In this document: in pieces, positions 32,575 to 41,311 of the stretch
Numbering within the stretch: the stretch's first letter is position 1
Layout: every line of letters starts with the position of its first letter
Assembly (NCBI GenBank): GCA_013298165.1
Contig: JAAFJU010000017.1
Location: 1-54,951 of the forward strand
Length of the DNA stretch: 54,951 nt
Direction: 5' to 3'
Origin: Synechococcales cyanobacterium bin31.maxbin.ball.101
Lineage (GTDB): Bacteria > Cyanobacteriota > Cyanobacteriia > Leptolyngbyales > Leptolyngbyaceae
Translations under genes and position numbers: made by a program
The notes under the pieces: model-generated
What the model saw: the letters and a program-made list of their open reading frames with translations, nothing else
What the model was told of the DNA's origin: nothing
The model's database searches: none

Positions 32575-34797
32575 ATGAAACGTCGCCACTTTCTCCAAGC
32601 TGCTAGCACCACTCTCGGTACTCTCGGACTGAGCCAACTCGACTTCCTCACCCAAGCCGATCGCACCCACCAAGTCCTCGCCCAGCCTGGATCTCGAAAA
32701 CTTGCACTCCTTGTTGGAATCAATGGCTATACCATCAGTCCATTAAATGGATGTCTGACAGATATTGAAATGGAATATGAATTGTTGAGATATCGCTACG
32801 GATTTAATCCCGCAGATATTCTGATCCTCACCGACAACACCACCGCAAAACCCACTCGTAACAACATCCTCACCGCCTTTGAAGAACACCTAATCAAACA
32901 AGCTAAACCCGGTGACACCGTAATTTTCCATTACTCCGGTCATGGATCCCTCGTCTTTGACCCAGAACCCATTCCCACTTATGTGTCTAACGGCAAGGGC
33001 TTTAACGGAACCCTCGTCCCCATGGACGTTGACGCTAACAATCGCAACGACATCATGGGCAAGACCCTCTTCCTACTTAGCAGCCAAGTCAACACCGACA
33101 ACTTCACCATGGTTCTCGATAGCTGTCACTCCGGTGGTGGTACAAGGGGCAATCATATTGTCCGATCGCTCCCACGCCTCAATAAAGCAGAACCCACTGC
33201 ACAACCCAGTACAGCAGAACTGAATTACCAAGAACAACAGATGCGAAAATTGGGTCTAACCCGTGAAAAACTACTCCAACTTCGCACAAAAGGTATTGCT
33301 AAAGGCATCGCGATCGGAGCTGCTAAAGCCAACCAATATGCCGTCGATGCAAGCTTTGGTGACTTCTTCGCAGGTGCATTAACGTACCTATTTACGCGCT
33401 ACCTCTGGCAACTTCCCGGCAAAGAAGACATCACCACCACCTTCGATCGTCTCGCCCTCATCACCCAAGAACTTGCCGCCACATCCGGCCAGACCCAAGA
33501 ACCCATTAAAGACACCGCGATCGGCTCCCCCCTAGCCAATGCCCCCGTCTATAACCTAATCCCAACCCGCCCTAGCGCTGAAGGCGTCATCCGATCGACT
33601 AACAGTCCTAATCAAAAAGGACTCATTGAATTTTGGCTCGGGGGTGTCTCAGAAACCACTCTTAAAGGCTTTGCAGCAGGGAGCTTATTTACCTTAATTA
33701 ATGACCAAGGTAAACCGATCGGAGAACTTGAACAAACTGCCCGAGCAGGTCTCGTCGGCTACGGTAAACTCAAATCTGGAAACCTGCCAAAACCCGGCAC
33801 ACTGCTCCGTGAAAAACTGCGTAACTTGCCCAGCGACATTACTCTGACGATCGGACTGCATGAAAGTCTAGGAGACGATCGTATAGCTTACGCAAACGCA
33901 CTCAATGCGATTCCCCAAGTGTCCGCCATTCCGATTAATCAGCAGAGCGCCGTCAACTTTATCATCGGTCGCCTCACGGATGAAGCTAGAGAATCCGGTA
34001 CAACAAAAAACATCATCATTAGCCAACCCAATGATTCGATCGGACTATTTACCGCAGGTTACAATCCGATCGATAGCAATTTATTTGGTCGATTAAATGA
34101 ACCCGTTTCACAAGTCATCGATCGGCTACGTCCTAGACTCAAAATGTTTCTGGCCCGTGAATACTTGACTCGAATGGTGAATGGTAACGCCTCTGAACTC
34201 AAAGTAGACGTCCTATTCAAATCCCAAGGTCATACCCAAACCCTTTCGAACGGCGGTACTCGATCGACCGAATCATCGCGTCCACAACCCTACAAAATCA
34301 GTCCAAATCCTAAAACCCCAACCCGTCTCGATATCAGTCTTACCAACCAAGAAGACAATGTGATCTACACCAGCGCCATTCACATTGCACAGGATGGTGT
34401 CATGACCATTCTGCATCCTAGTGATTGGAACTCTCCCGAAGCAGCGGCGGCGATCAAGCCTCGCACCACCCAGGTCATTCCATTAGAAGTCATTCCGCCC
34501 GCTGGATACTCAGAAGTCCTTGTCATCACCAGTGCCTCACCCTTGCGCGATTCTCTCAAAGGTCTCCAGACGATCGCCCGAGGTCGTGGCATGACAGGTC
34601 GATCGGCGACGGGATATCTCTCCTTTGATACGGCGAGCCGCGCTGGGGATGAAGCCGAAGATAGCCCTATCAGCGTCACCCGAAACCTAGTCGCCGATCT
34701 CACCCGCGCCCTCGGTCCTGCTGGACAATCTAAAATCCGAGGACTAAACGCAAATCAATGTGCTATCTATTCTCAAATCATTCAGACGATCGACTAA
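32575..34797 (+). CDS. Exported orthocaspase (peptidase C14) with DUF4384-like tail
   Basis: A 740-residue protein. It starts with a twin-arginine-like signal (MKRRHFLQAASTTLGTLG). Residues about 42-310 are the caspase-fold p20-like domain, with FHYSGHGS (His123) and LDSCHSGGG (Cys184), the dyad of bacterial caspase homologues that cut after Arg or Lys. FFAGALTYLFTRYLW follows. The long C-terminus includes beta-rich segments and a region (IYTSAIHIAQDGVMTILHPS) like DUF4384, often found after caspase domains. The catalytic dyad is intact. It follows two TPR-CHAT genes in tandem and may be their target or partner. Confidence 0.9.
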   Translation: MKRRHFLQAASTTLGTLGLSQLDFLTQADRTHQVLAQPGSRKLALLVGINGYTISPLNGCLTDIEMEYELLRYRYGFNPADILILTDNTTAKPTRNNILTAFEEHLIKQAKPGDTVIFHYSGHGSLVFDPEPIPTYVSNGKGFNGTLVPMDVDANNRNDIMGKTLFLLSSQVNTDNFTMVLDSCHSGGGTRGNHIVRSLPRLNKAEPTAQPSTAELNYQEQQMRKLGLTREKLLQLRTKGIAKGIAIGAAKANQYAVDASFGDFFAGALTYLFTRYLWQLPGKEDITTTFDRLALITQELAATSGQTQEPIKDTAIGSPLANAPVYNLIPTRPSAEGVIRSTNSPNQKGLIEFWLGGVSETTLKGFAAGSLFTLINDQGKPIGELEQTARAGLVGYGKLKSGNLPKPGTLLREKLRNLPSDITLTIGLHESLGDDRIAYANALNAIPQVSAIPINQQSAVNFIIGRLTDEARESGTTKNIIISQPNDSIGLFTAGYNPIDSNLFGRLNEPVSQVIDRLRPRLKMFLAREYLTRMVNGNASELKVDVLFKSQGHTQTLSNGGTRSTESSRPQPYKISPNPKTPTRLDISLTNQEDNVIYTSAIHIAQDGVMTILHPSDWNSPEAAAAIKPRTTQVIPLEVIPPAGYSEVLVITSASPLRDSLKGLQTIARGRGMTGRSATGYLSFDTASRAGDEAEDSPISVTRNLVADLTRALGPAGQSKIRGLNANQCAIYSQIIQTID

Positions 34798-34812
34798 ACC
34801 CTTCAACCCATC

Positions 34813-35508
34813 CTAATCAAACATCACACGATACAATTCAAAGCATTCGTGTGATTTGCGCTGTTTGATCTTCGCGCCTGTTGATTGAATCGTTTTTTCC
34901 CAATCGCTAATCGATTCCAATCCCACCTCAGCCCCCAAATAGGTTTCTAAAATTGCCCAATTCTCAGCGCCCTCCGCCTCTGGATTCACCACATCAAAAA
35001 TAAAACTGCCACCCGGTTTCAGTACCTTTTTCACCGCATTCAACACCTGTCCCCAATAGTCCAAATCCCCATAGCAACTCACCCCCGTCGCGATCGTCCA
35101 ATCAAAGAAATCAAGCTCATAGGCATCTAATGCATCGGCACCGTTTTGCTTGACGCCCTTAAAGGTTTTTGAATTCAACTGCGGCGCACGGGAATTAATT
35201 AAATCCTTTGCGACCGTGCTGATCTCCTGACCATAGAAATGAGCATCCCACTCCCGCCAACAGGGAAACACTAAGAAACTCAGTCCACAGCCGAGATCGA
35301 GACAGCGATCGTTCTTCTTCGGCTTCATCAACTCCCAAAACGGAGAAGCCATCCGGTTTTGCAACTTTCCAGAGGCCCAATCTTGGAAGATGGACATGGA
35401 TTCCACTTCTGGCGGTAGACTGACCGGATCACGGCGGTACTCGCGATCGAAGCGGGCGGCAACCTGGGATAGATTGTCACTGTAGGCGGTTAACTTAGGA
35501 ATTTCCAC
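34813..35508 (-). CDS. Class I SAM-dependent methyltransferase
   Basis: A 231-residue protein starting at GTG. Motif I is RCLDLGCGLSFLVFP, followed by the acidic turn at GQEIS, WTIATGVSCYGDLDYW and a post-core KKVLKPGGSFIFDVVNPEAE. This is the Rossmann fold of small-molecule or protein methyltransferases. The substrate cannot be told. The gene is convergent with the orthocaspase gene (15 bases apart), with no sign of shared function. Confidence 0.8.
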   Translation of the reverse strand: MEIPKLTAYSDNLSQVAARFDREYRRDPVSLPPEVESMSIFQDWASGKLQNRMASPFWELMKPKKNDRCLDLGCGLSFLVFPCWREWDAHFYGQEISTVAKDLINSRAPQLNSKTFKGVKQNGADALDAYELDFFDWTIATGVSCYGDLDYWGQVLNAVKKVLKPGGSFIFDVVNPEAEGAENWAILETYLGAEVGLESISDWEKTIQSTGAKIKQRKSHECFELYRVMFD

Positions 35509-35575
35509 AGGAAAAATGACGGGTAAATGAACTGACTCGGGCTTTGACGCTTGATCTCAGTCTACGCCCTCGGCT

Positions 35576-35776
35576 CTACTGTCCGCGCAATGCTTTACGA
35601 AAGTTGCGACGATAAGCCGAATTAATCACAAAACAAGCAGGCCAAAGAAGCGTCAGCAAAATCCGACCACTGGTAAAGTTGGTCTGCCGAAACCCTGACC
35701 AAAACTTAGAGCCAAAGTAAAAATAAATTCCCAATACAATCGGCGTTACAACAAATCTCAGCACGAGAAGAAGCAT
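35576..35776 (-). CDS. Small conserved membrane protein
   Basis: A 66-residue protein with one or two membrane helices (LLLVLRFVVTPIVLGIYFYF and ILLTLLWPACFVINSAYR) and a basic tail. Short proteins of this build are conserved in cyanobacteria; the function is unknown. The ATG is preceded by GGAGGATT, a good ribosome binding site. Confidence 0.7.
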   Translation of the reverse strand: MLLLVLRFVVTPIVLGIYFYFGSKFWSGFRQTNFTSGRILLTLLWPACFVINSAYRRNFRKALRGQ

Positions 35777-36039
35777 GGAATCCTCCAGGGGTCGTCAGTT
35801 TATATTAGTACTCCTAGTTTTATTCTAGCCTGTGGCAAAGTGGGTGGTGCGATCGATCGTTGGGAGTCTTAACAATCGATCGCATGAGGTTAATCTAGAT
35901 GGCTAGCTTAAGTCCGCCGTTGGGTCATGGTGCAGAGAAAGTCATCCTATTCTAAATGAATTTGGGAGCTTGACGACTCATTGGAACTAAACCAAAATGA
36001 AAAGACCCTCGTCCATACCAACGAAATTCTAAATTACCT
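35777..36039. other. Gap between divergent genes
   Basis: No gene or clear repeat. It should hold the promoters of the divergent small membrane protein and pentapeptide genes; I cannot place them. Confidence 0.5.
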
Positions 36040-37005
36040 ATGACACATTCTCTCCCACAGGATTTACGCAACAAATCTTTTCGAGGAAAGAACTGCGAAG
36101 GATGGGATTTTTCAGGCAGAGATATCAGCGGATGTGATTTTAGAAATGCTCGATTGGATGGTGCAAACTTTAGAAATGCTATTACAGGCCAGACAAGAAA
36201 AAAGAACTCCATTTATCTTTTGACTCTTGGGTTCTTTATGATTGTAGGTATCATAGGACGAGCCATCACTTACAGCAGTGGAAAAGCTGGAATCAATAAT
36301 TTTTCCTTGGTAAATATGATATTGATTATATTACTTCTCATACTGCCATATTCGCTTTTAACTGAAGCCTCATTTCTGGGATTAATCATGGGTGTGTGGA
36401 CAGCCGCAACGGTTTACATGGGGTGGCAGACGATAGAGGTGTTTGGGTATGCAGTTGCTCGTCTTTCCTATGGCTTAATATTTTATGCCATACTCAACCT
36501 CTTCCTCACTGGCATATTCTTGTATATCACTCTCGGCATAGCGCGGGGCATACAGCAGATTTTTCAGGATGTCACTGGAACAAATTTTCAAGGGACGGAT
36601 CTTCAAGGTCTAAATTTTGAGAATGCCACACTTTGCAATTGCAACCTTGATAGTAGGAAGAAGAAAAATTTCAACTGGAGCTACAGATTTCATGACGACA
36701 CCAAGATCCAACGAGCTAATTTAAGTCATGCCAATCTGAGTCGATCGACGCTGCTCGATCTAGACCTAAGTTTTACAAATCTCACATATGTTAACGCTGA
36801 GGGAACCCATTTTCATCGAACCAACCTTACCGGAGCCTGTATTCGTGACTGGAGTATCAATAGTGAGACCCAATTCGATCGGGTCATCTGCGACTACATT
36901 TACCTCAGTGCTTATCGAACGCCAGCCTATCGAGTCCCGGCATCTGGGACATTCAAACCTGGGGAATTTGAAGCATTCGTCCGCAAACAAACACAACTGG
37001 AGTAA
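36040..37005 (+). CDS. Pentapeptide-repeat protein split by a membrane domain
   Basis: A 321-residue protein. Residues 8-48 are pentapeptide repeats (LRNKSFRGKNCEGWDFSGRD, FRNARLDGANF). Then four hydrophobic helices span about residues 58-175 (IYLLTLGFFMIVGIIGRA, MILIILLLILPYSLL, LIMGVWTAATVYMG, LIFYAILNLFLTGIF). Repeats resume (NFQGTDLQGLNFENATLCNC, RANLSHANLSRSTLLDLDLS). The end (IRDWSINSETQFDRVICDYI, then FKPGEFEAFV) matches the closing segment of cyanobacterial pentapeptide proteins. The membrane domain probably sits in a loop between two halves of a beta-helix. The function is unknown. Confidence 0.8.
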   Translation: MTHSLPQDLRNKSFRGKNCEGWDFSGRDISGCDFRNARLDGANFRNAITGQTRKKNSIYLLTLGFFMIVGIIGRAITYSSGKAGINNFSLVNMILIILLLILPYSLLTEASFLGLIMGVWTAATVYMGWQTIEVFGYAVARLSYGLIFYAILNLFLTGIFLYITLGIARGIQQIFQDVTGTNFQGTDLQGLNFENATLCNCNLDSRKKKNFNWSYRFHDDTKIQRANLSHANLSRSTLLDLDLSFTNLTYVNAEGTHFHRTNLTGACIRDWSINSETQFDRVICDYIYLSAYRTPAYRVPASGTFKPGEFEAFVRKQTQLE

Positions 37006-37028
37006 GTAATTTCAGGATTGCTCACACC

Positions 37029-37706
37029 TCAAACGATCGTCCCTAAAAACCAAGCCACCGCCGCCCCATGACCATCTCTTAAACACCGATCGATTGTCCC
37101 TCCCAATGCCTCCACCGTAATCCCCGGCATCACCGCAGAAACCGCTACTTGCACATACTGTTTGCTCTCTAAACAAAACATTAATACTCGTCTACCCTGA
37201 ACATCCACCACCCAATACTCAGGAATTCCCATAGCCGCATAGATTTGTTTCATTTCATGCAGATCACTCGCCAGCGTTGTATCTGCAATTTCGCCTACCA
37301 AACTGGGCACAGGCCAGCGATCGAGATCAATCCGTCTTGTCTCACCCTCTTTCCAAACAGGATGCTCATCACCAAGATACAAAATCATATCCGGTGCCGC
37401 CGCTTGTAACCCTGTTTTCTCAAGCAGTCCACCACTCATGGAATAGGTCTTTTGTTGTGGATCATGGGATAACCAGAAGGTGAGTAAAAGCATAATGAAC
37501 AAGTCTTTGACCTGTGCATGAACAAACCCTTCCCAACCCATATCTCTCACCCATAAACAATCTCGATCGAAAAACCATTGCAGTTGCTTATCGCCCACGG
37601 CATCCCGATCGTCTCGCCACTGTTCATACTCAGCCCAAGTCATCGCTTGCTTGGTCATGAGTGGCAAGCTGTTGTCAGTTTGGATTCGTTCGATCGCGAT
37701 TGTCAT
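37029..37706 (-). CDS. Uma2-family nuclease-like protein
   Basis: A 225-residue protein of the Uma2 (PD-(D/E)XK-like) family. AAPDMILYLGDEH, VPSLVGEIADTTLASDLHEM and YAAMGIPEYWVVDVQGRRV show the P-D, E and Y-W-V-V-D motifs in order. Uma2 genes occur in many copies in cyanobacteria, and their role is unproven. It lies 12 bases before phoH on the same strand and may be in its operon. Confidence 0.85.
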   Translation of the reverse strand: MTIAIERIQTDNSLPLMTKQAMTWAEYEQWRDDRDAVGDKQLQWFFDRDCLWVRDMGWEGFVHAQVKDLFIMLLLTFWLSHDPQQKTYSMSGGLLEKTGLQAAAPDMILYLGDEHPVWKEGETRRIDLDRWPVPSLVGEIADTTLASDLHEMKQIYAAMGIPEYWVVDVQGRRVLMFCLESKQYVQVAVSAVMPGITVEALGGTIDRCLRDGHGAAVAWFLGTIV

Positions 37707-37718
37707 GCGCTAGTACCT

Positions 37719-38672
37719 CTAAGTTTCCAAGGCTTCGTAGGCTTCCACAATGCGTTGCACCAAGGCATGACGGACCACGTCCGATCGGTTGAAATAACAA
37801 AACGCAATGCCATCCACCGCACCCAAGATCCGTTCTGCTGTGGCTAATCCAGACATTTGACTTGGGAGTAAATCGGTTTGGGTTAAATCCCCGGTCACTA
37901 CCATTTTGGATTTAAATCCAATGCGGGTGAGTAACATTTTCATTTGTGCAGGCGTTGTGTTTTGTGCTTCATCGACAATCACAAAGGCGTTGTTTAAAGT
38001 GCGTCCCCGCATGTAGGCGATCGGAGCCACTTCAATGATTTGGCGCTCCATTAAACTTGTGATTTTTTCGGGTTCGATAAAGTCATGTAGCGCATCATAA
38101 AGTGGACGCAAATAGGGATCGATTTTCTGCTGCAAATCCCCAGGGAGAAACCCGAGCTTTTCCCCCGCTTCTACGGCTGGGCGCGTTAAGATGATTCGCT
38201 CATACTCGTTATTGAGTAAGGCTTGGACGGCGAGGACGGCGGCGAGGTAGGTTTTTCCGGTTCCCGCTGGGCCGATGCCAAAGGTGAGATCATATTTGCG
38301 AATGGTCTGGACGTATTGTCGCTGTCGGAAGGTTTTGGCCCGAATCATTTCGCCTTTGCGGTTCTTGCCGAGGGCGTCGGATTGCATGGCTTGTAGGGAG
38401 CTTTCCTGCCGGGAATCCAGGGCATGGGCTGCCGTCTCTAGATCCACATCGGTGATCACTTTGCCGACGCTCCAGTAGGGTTCGAGGGATTTTAAAATGC
38501 GGTTGGCGCGGCTGACTTGATTATGACTGCCTGAAATGAGGAGGTCTTGACCGCGCATGACGAGCTTGGCACCCGTCATGTGGGTTAGCTTTCGGAGGTT
38601 GACCTCGCGCTCTCCAGCCAGGGCGATCGCACTATCGATCGTGGGCAACTCTAACGTCAGGTTTTCGGGCAT
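37719..38672 (-). CDS. phoH: PhoH-family ATPase
   Basis: A 317-residue protein. Walker A GPAGTGKT at about 134-141, Walker B FVIVDEAQNTTPAQMKMLLT, then KMVVTGDLTQTD. The N-terminal 110 residues hold a KH-like segment (LTHMTGAKLVMRGQDLLISG). PhoH is a cytoplasmic ATP-binding protein linked to RNA metabolism. It follows khpA and rpsP on the same strand, but a terminator (38771-38802) separates them. Its own promoter should therefore lie between 38673 and 38770. Confidence 0.93.
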   Translation of the reverse strand: MPENLTLELPTIDSAIALAGEREVNLRKLTHMTGAKLVMRGQDLLISGSHNQVSRANRILKSLEPYWSVGKVITDVDLETAAHALDSRQESSLQAMQSDALGKNRKGEMIRAKTFRQRQYVQTIRKYDLTFGIGPAGTGKTYLAAVLAVQALLNNEYERIILTRPAVEAGEKLGFLPGDLQQKIDPYLRPLYDALHDFIEPEKITSLMERQIIEVAPIAYMRGRTLNNAFVIVDEAQNTTPAQMKMLLTRIGFKSKMVVTGDLTQTDLLPSQMSGLATAERILGAVDGIAFCYFNRSDVVRHALVQRIVEAYEALET

Positions 38673-38770
38673 TGAGTTTCAAGTAGGTGAACTCTTTTAT
38701 GGTACCGCGTGAATCGAAAGGCTGGCTGTACTCTGGATACAAAAAATATCTCCTAAAAAACATCCCCTAC

Positions 38771-38802
38771 AAAAAACGCTCTGCACGATCGCAGAGCGTT
38801 TT
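38771..38802 (-). terminator. Rho-independent terminator after khpA
   Basis: AAAACGCTCTGC (38773-38784) and its exact complement GCAGAGCGTTTT (38791-38802) form a 12-base stem with loop ACGATC. Reading leftward, the minus strand continues into a T-run (38771-38776). It ends the rpsP-khpA transcript, 26 bases past the khpA stop. Confidence 0.85.
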
Positions 38803-38828
38803 GGATCAAGTAAAGAAGGTTCCAAGGC

Positions 38829-39191
38829 TCATTGCTTGGGTTGGGGACGGGCGGGCTTGGGTCTTTCCGATGAGTCGGATCTAGAGGAGCTTGGACGTAC
38901 TCTAGGGGTATCCTCATGAATTTCGACTGAAACAACGTGACCAGAGGCTTTTCCAACACCTTCCAACACCTGACGAATGGATTGAATGTTGCGACCACCT
39001 CGACCGTAGGCACGCCCTCGATCGGACTCATTCATGGAAATCCGAAGCCAAAACCGCGTTCCTTTTGCAAATGTTTCACAGCTAATGGCAAGGTTCTCTG
39101 GATAATCTAAGAACGGTTCTAACAAAAATCGAACCAAGGCTCGATACTCAGGGATCTGAACTGATGTTGAGTTAGACGGTGTCTCAGTCAT
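38829..39191 (-). CDS. khpA: KH-domain RNA-binding protein
   Basis: A 120-residue protein. An N-terminal single KH domain (YRALVRFLLEPFLDYPENLA, then SDRGRAYGRGGRNIQSIRQV with the GRGG loop) is followed by a Ser/Pro/Arg/Lys-rich disordered tail of about 30 residues. It corresponds to the KhpA/YlqC proteins encoded after rpsP in many bacteria, RNA-binding and possibly ribosome-linked. The 13-base gap to rpsP supports an operon. Confidence 0.85.
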   Translation of the reverse strand: MTETPSNSTSVQIPEYRALVRFLLEPFLDYPENLAISCETFAKGTRFWLRISMNESDRGRAYGRGGRNIQSIRQVLEGVGKASGHVVSVEIHEDTPRVRPSSSRSDSSERPKPARPQPKQ

Positions 39192-39204
39192 CTAATGACC
39201 TTCC

Positions 39205-39498
39205 TTATTCTGCTGCGGGTGCTGCTTCTACGGTGACAGTTTTTCTGACTTTAGCGGATTCCTTAGGAAGCAGGTTGGCTTTGATCAGCAAGCTTCTGAC
39301 GGTATCGGTCGGCTGAGCGCCTTTTTTGAGCCAGTCGGCAACAGCTTCTTCGTTGAACCGAGTTTCGTTGTTGCGGGGGTTGTGGAAGCCAATTTCGGCG
39401 ACGGGACGACCGTCACGACGAGATGTGCTTTGAGCTACGACGACACGGTAGCTGACGTCGCGTTTTTTACCCAGGCGCTTTAATCGCAGTTTAAGCAT
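39205..39498 (-). CDS. rpsP: 30S ribosomal protein S16
   Basis: A 97-residue protein starting [20 protein letters not shown], with [19 protein letters not shown] and [19 protein letters not shown], the full S16 fold. The tail is short and acidic ([10 protein letters not shown]). It is a 30S assembly protein. It is the first gene of a two-gene unit with khpA that ends at the terminator near 38.8 kb. Confidence 0.97.
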   Translation of the reverse strand: MLKLRLKRLGKKRDVSYRVVVAQSTSRRDGRPVAEIGFHNPRNNETRFNEEAVADWLKKGAQPTDTVRSLLIKANLLPKESAKVRKTVTVEAAPAAE

Positions 39499-39620
39499 GG
39501 TCTAAGCGGGAGTTCCCAATGTTTTACGCCAGAAGATGACGTTATGTGCTTGCCTAGGGTAACACAGATGCGACAACGATCGATCGCTTAGATCTTAAAA
39601 GCGCCTGAGTCTAACTGAAT

Positions 39621-40553
39621 TTAGTCCTCTAGCCAATGGATGAGTTCTTCGATCGAGGTGAAGTCGAGCAGTGCTTCCCCAAGAGATTCCAGTTGTTCGA
39701 TCGATAAGCTCGAAATCTGATCCTCGATCGGGCCTTGCAGTTCCCCGAACCGACGAGCCAGTTGCCGTTGCACCATCGATCGGGCTTGTTTTGCTTCACC
39801 TCGGGCTTCGGCTCTTCGTTCTATGGTGGTGACGTACTTCATCTTTTGGGTCTCCTCAAAGGCTTCTAATTCGTGATCGAACTCTTGCGATAACGTCTCT
39901 GGGAGCGTCATCATGAAATCTAGGAAGTTGTACAGCTCCAATATATCCTGTTTCTTATAGCCCCGCTTATACAGCATGGTCGTGAGTCGAAACTTCCAGG
40001 CTTTTCGGGACTCAGGATTATTATGGGTTTCCTTCGTTTTCAAATGGGCCATGGTGACGATGGCGAAGGGGTTGTCGTTTGTTTCGAGGGCGTCCCAATC
40101 CGCTGCATAATCTAAAAGTTTGACCATTGGGAATTCAAAGTGAATCGAGCAGCCCCATCGAGAGCTTTCATAGTGATTGGGTCGCCAATGGGGAGAGTCG
40201 TCGCCCAAAATGGCAAGGCTTACGATGGGGCAGTTGTAGCGATCGTCCAATCGGTAGTTGTAAAACAGCATTCGTTTGGGAAAGATGGCTTCTTGCTGGC
40301 TTTGAACTTCAATGTGACAGATTACCAGTGCATCTTTGCCATCTATGGTGCGAACTTGGACGAGTTTGTCGGCATACCGTTTTCCCATTTCGCCATCTCG
40401 GACGATTTTTTGGAGTTCTTGGTCAAGAAATTTCGGTGGGTAGGTCCAGTCGATTTCGGCTTCGATTGCGGGAAAGTAGAACTGCATAAATGCTCGGAAA
40501 AATAATTCAATGATCGACTTCCAGGGCGAATCGAACTCTGCATTAGGCGTCAT
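39621..40553 (-). CDS. Rpn-type nuclease-like protein with C-terminal DUF4351
   Basis: A 310-residue protein, paralogous to 28126-29070. It begins with SPWKSIIELFFRAFMQFYFP; LDQELQKIVRDGEMGKRYAD and ALVICHIEVQSQQEAIFPKR carry the acidic and E-x-Q core of the Rpn-like nuclease fold. AIVTMAHLKTKETHNNPES lies in the middle. DUF4351 ends it (VQRQLARRFGEL, LLDFTSIEELIHWL). No catalytic Lys is obvious after the Glu, so it may be inactive. It stands alone between rpsP and a Uma2 gene. Confidence 0.75.
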   Translation of the reverse strand: MTPNAEFDSPWKSIIELFFRAFMQFYFPAIEAEIDWTYPPKFLDQELQKIVRDGEMGKRYADKLVQVRTIDGKDALVICHIEVQSQQEAIFPKRMLFYNYRLDDRYNCPIVSLAILGDDSPHWRPNHYESSRWGCSIHFEFPMVKLLDYAADWDALETNDNPFAIVTMAHLKTKETHNNPESRKAWKFRLTTMLYKRGYKKQDILELYNFLDFMMTLPETLSQEFDHELEAFEETQKMKYVTTIERRAEARGEAKQARSMVQRQLARRFGELQGPIEDQISSLSIEQLESLGEALLDFTSIEELIHWLED

Positions 40554-40652
40554 CTGGTATGGATTTTAGAATGAGTAAGTAGAGATTATGTTATCACTGG
40601 GTCTGAGTCGATACTATGAAAGTAGATCGATCGCCAAATCGAGAAAACCCGC

Positions 40653-41243
40653 CTAAAGCACGTCTGCGATCGCGATCGTTCCTGTCAGAGGGTCTGGGAG
40701 GTCGATGGTTTGGTGAGCTTGATAGAGTTGTTTGGAACTGTATTCAAATTCACCTTTGGCATTTTGAAAGGGGGCTTGGTAGACTTCGAGTTGTCGATCG
40801 AGCACGTTGAAAATCCAGTAGTGTTCGATCGCCGCTTCTGCATAGAGGGAGCCTTTGGTGGTGCGATCGTATTCCAGTGATGAGTCGGCGACTTCAATCA
40901 GAAGCAGAATGTCCTCAGCTTCAGGTTTGCGCGATCGGTAGCGATCGGGACTCAGGCGCACAATGGCAAAGTCGGGTTCCGGTTCACTCCCCGATGCCAA
41001 AACAATGGGATCTTGGCAGCGTGAAATCGCTTGTTGAGCAATTAAATTATGCAAAATCCTAGATAGTTCCTGGCAACAAAAAATGTGCTTCGTCCCTTTT
41101 GCTGCCATTTGGATTAAGTCTCCTCGAACCAATTCAATTCGATCGTCTTCTTTGAAAAACCCAAGTTCCAATAATTGGTGGTATTCCTCAATCGAGAACT
41201 GCTTTGACTGGGGCCGATCGGGTTTAGCAATACTTAAAGTCAT
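40653..41243 (-). CDS. Uma2-family nuclease-like protein
   Basis: A 196-residue protein starting MTLSIAKPDRPQSKQFSIEE; the TTG 60 bases further out is a weaker start. Uma2 motifs: FKEDDRIELVRGDLIQM, PEPDFAIV, ILLLIEVADSSLEYDRTTKG and YAEAAIEHYWIFNVLDRQLE. A deleted copy of its end and its upstream region lies at 42728-42850. It sits downstream of, and on the same strand as, the phosphodiesterase gene. Confidence 0.85.
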   Translation of the reverse strand: MTLSIAKPDRPQSKQFSIEEYHQLLELGFFKEDDRIELVRGDLIQMAAKGTKHIFCCQELSRILHNLIAQQAISRCQDPIVLASGSEPEPDFAIVRLSPDRYRSRKPEAEDILLLIEVADSSLEYDRTTKGSLYAEAAIEHYWIFNVLDRQLEVYQAPFQNAKGEFEYSSKQLYQAHQTIDLPDPLTGTIAIADVL

Positions 41244-41311
41244 GGGTGAGTCAGATTGCGATGATAGCAATCCTAGCGTCTCTAAGATGTGTTGTCTATT
41301 CAAAACGCTCG

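Noticed and set aside
41244-41303. TTG-started extension of the Uma2 protein
   Set aside because: The ATG at 41243 begins the usual Uma2 start, and the upstream codons have no family match.
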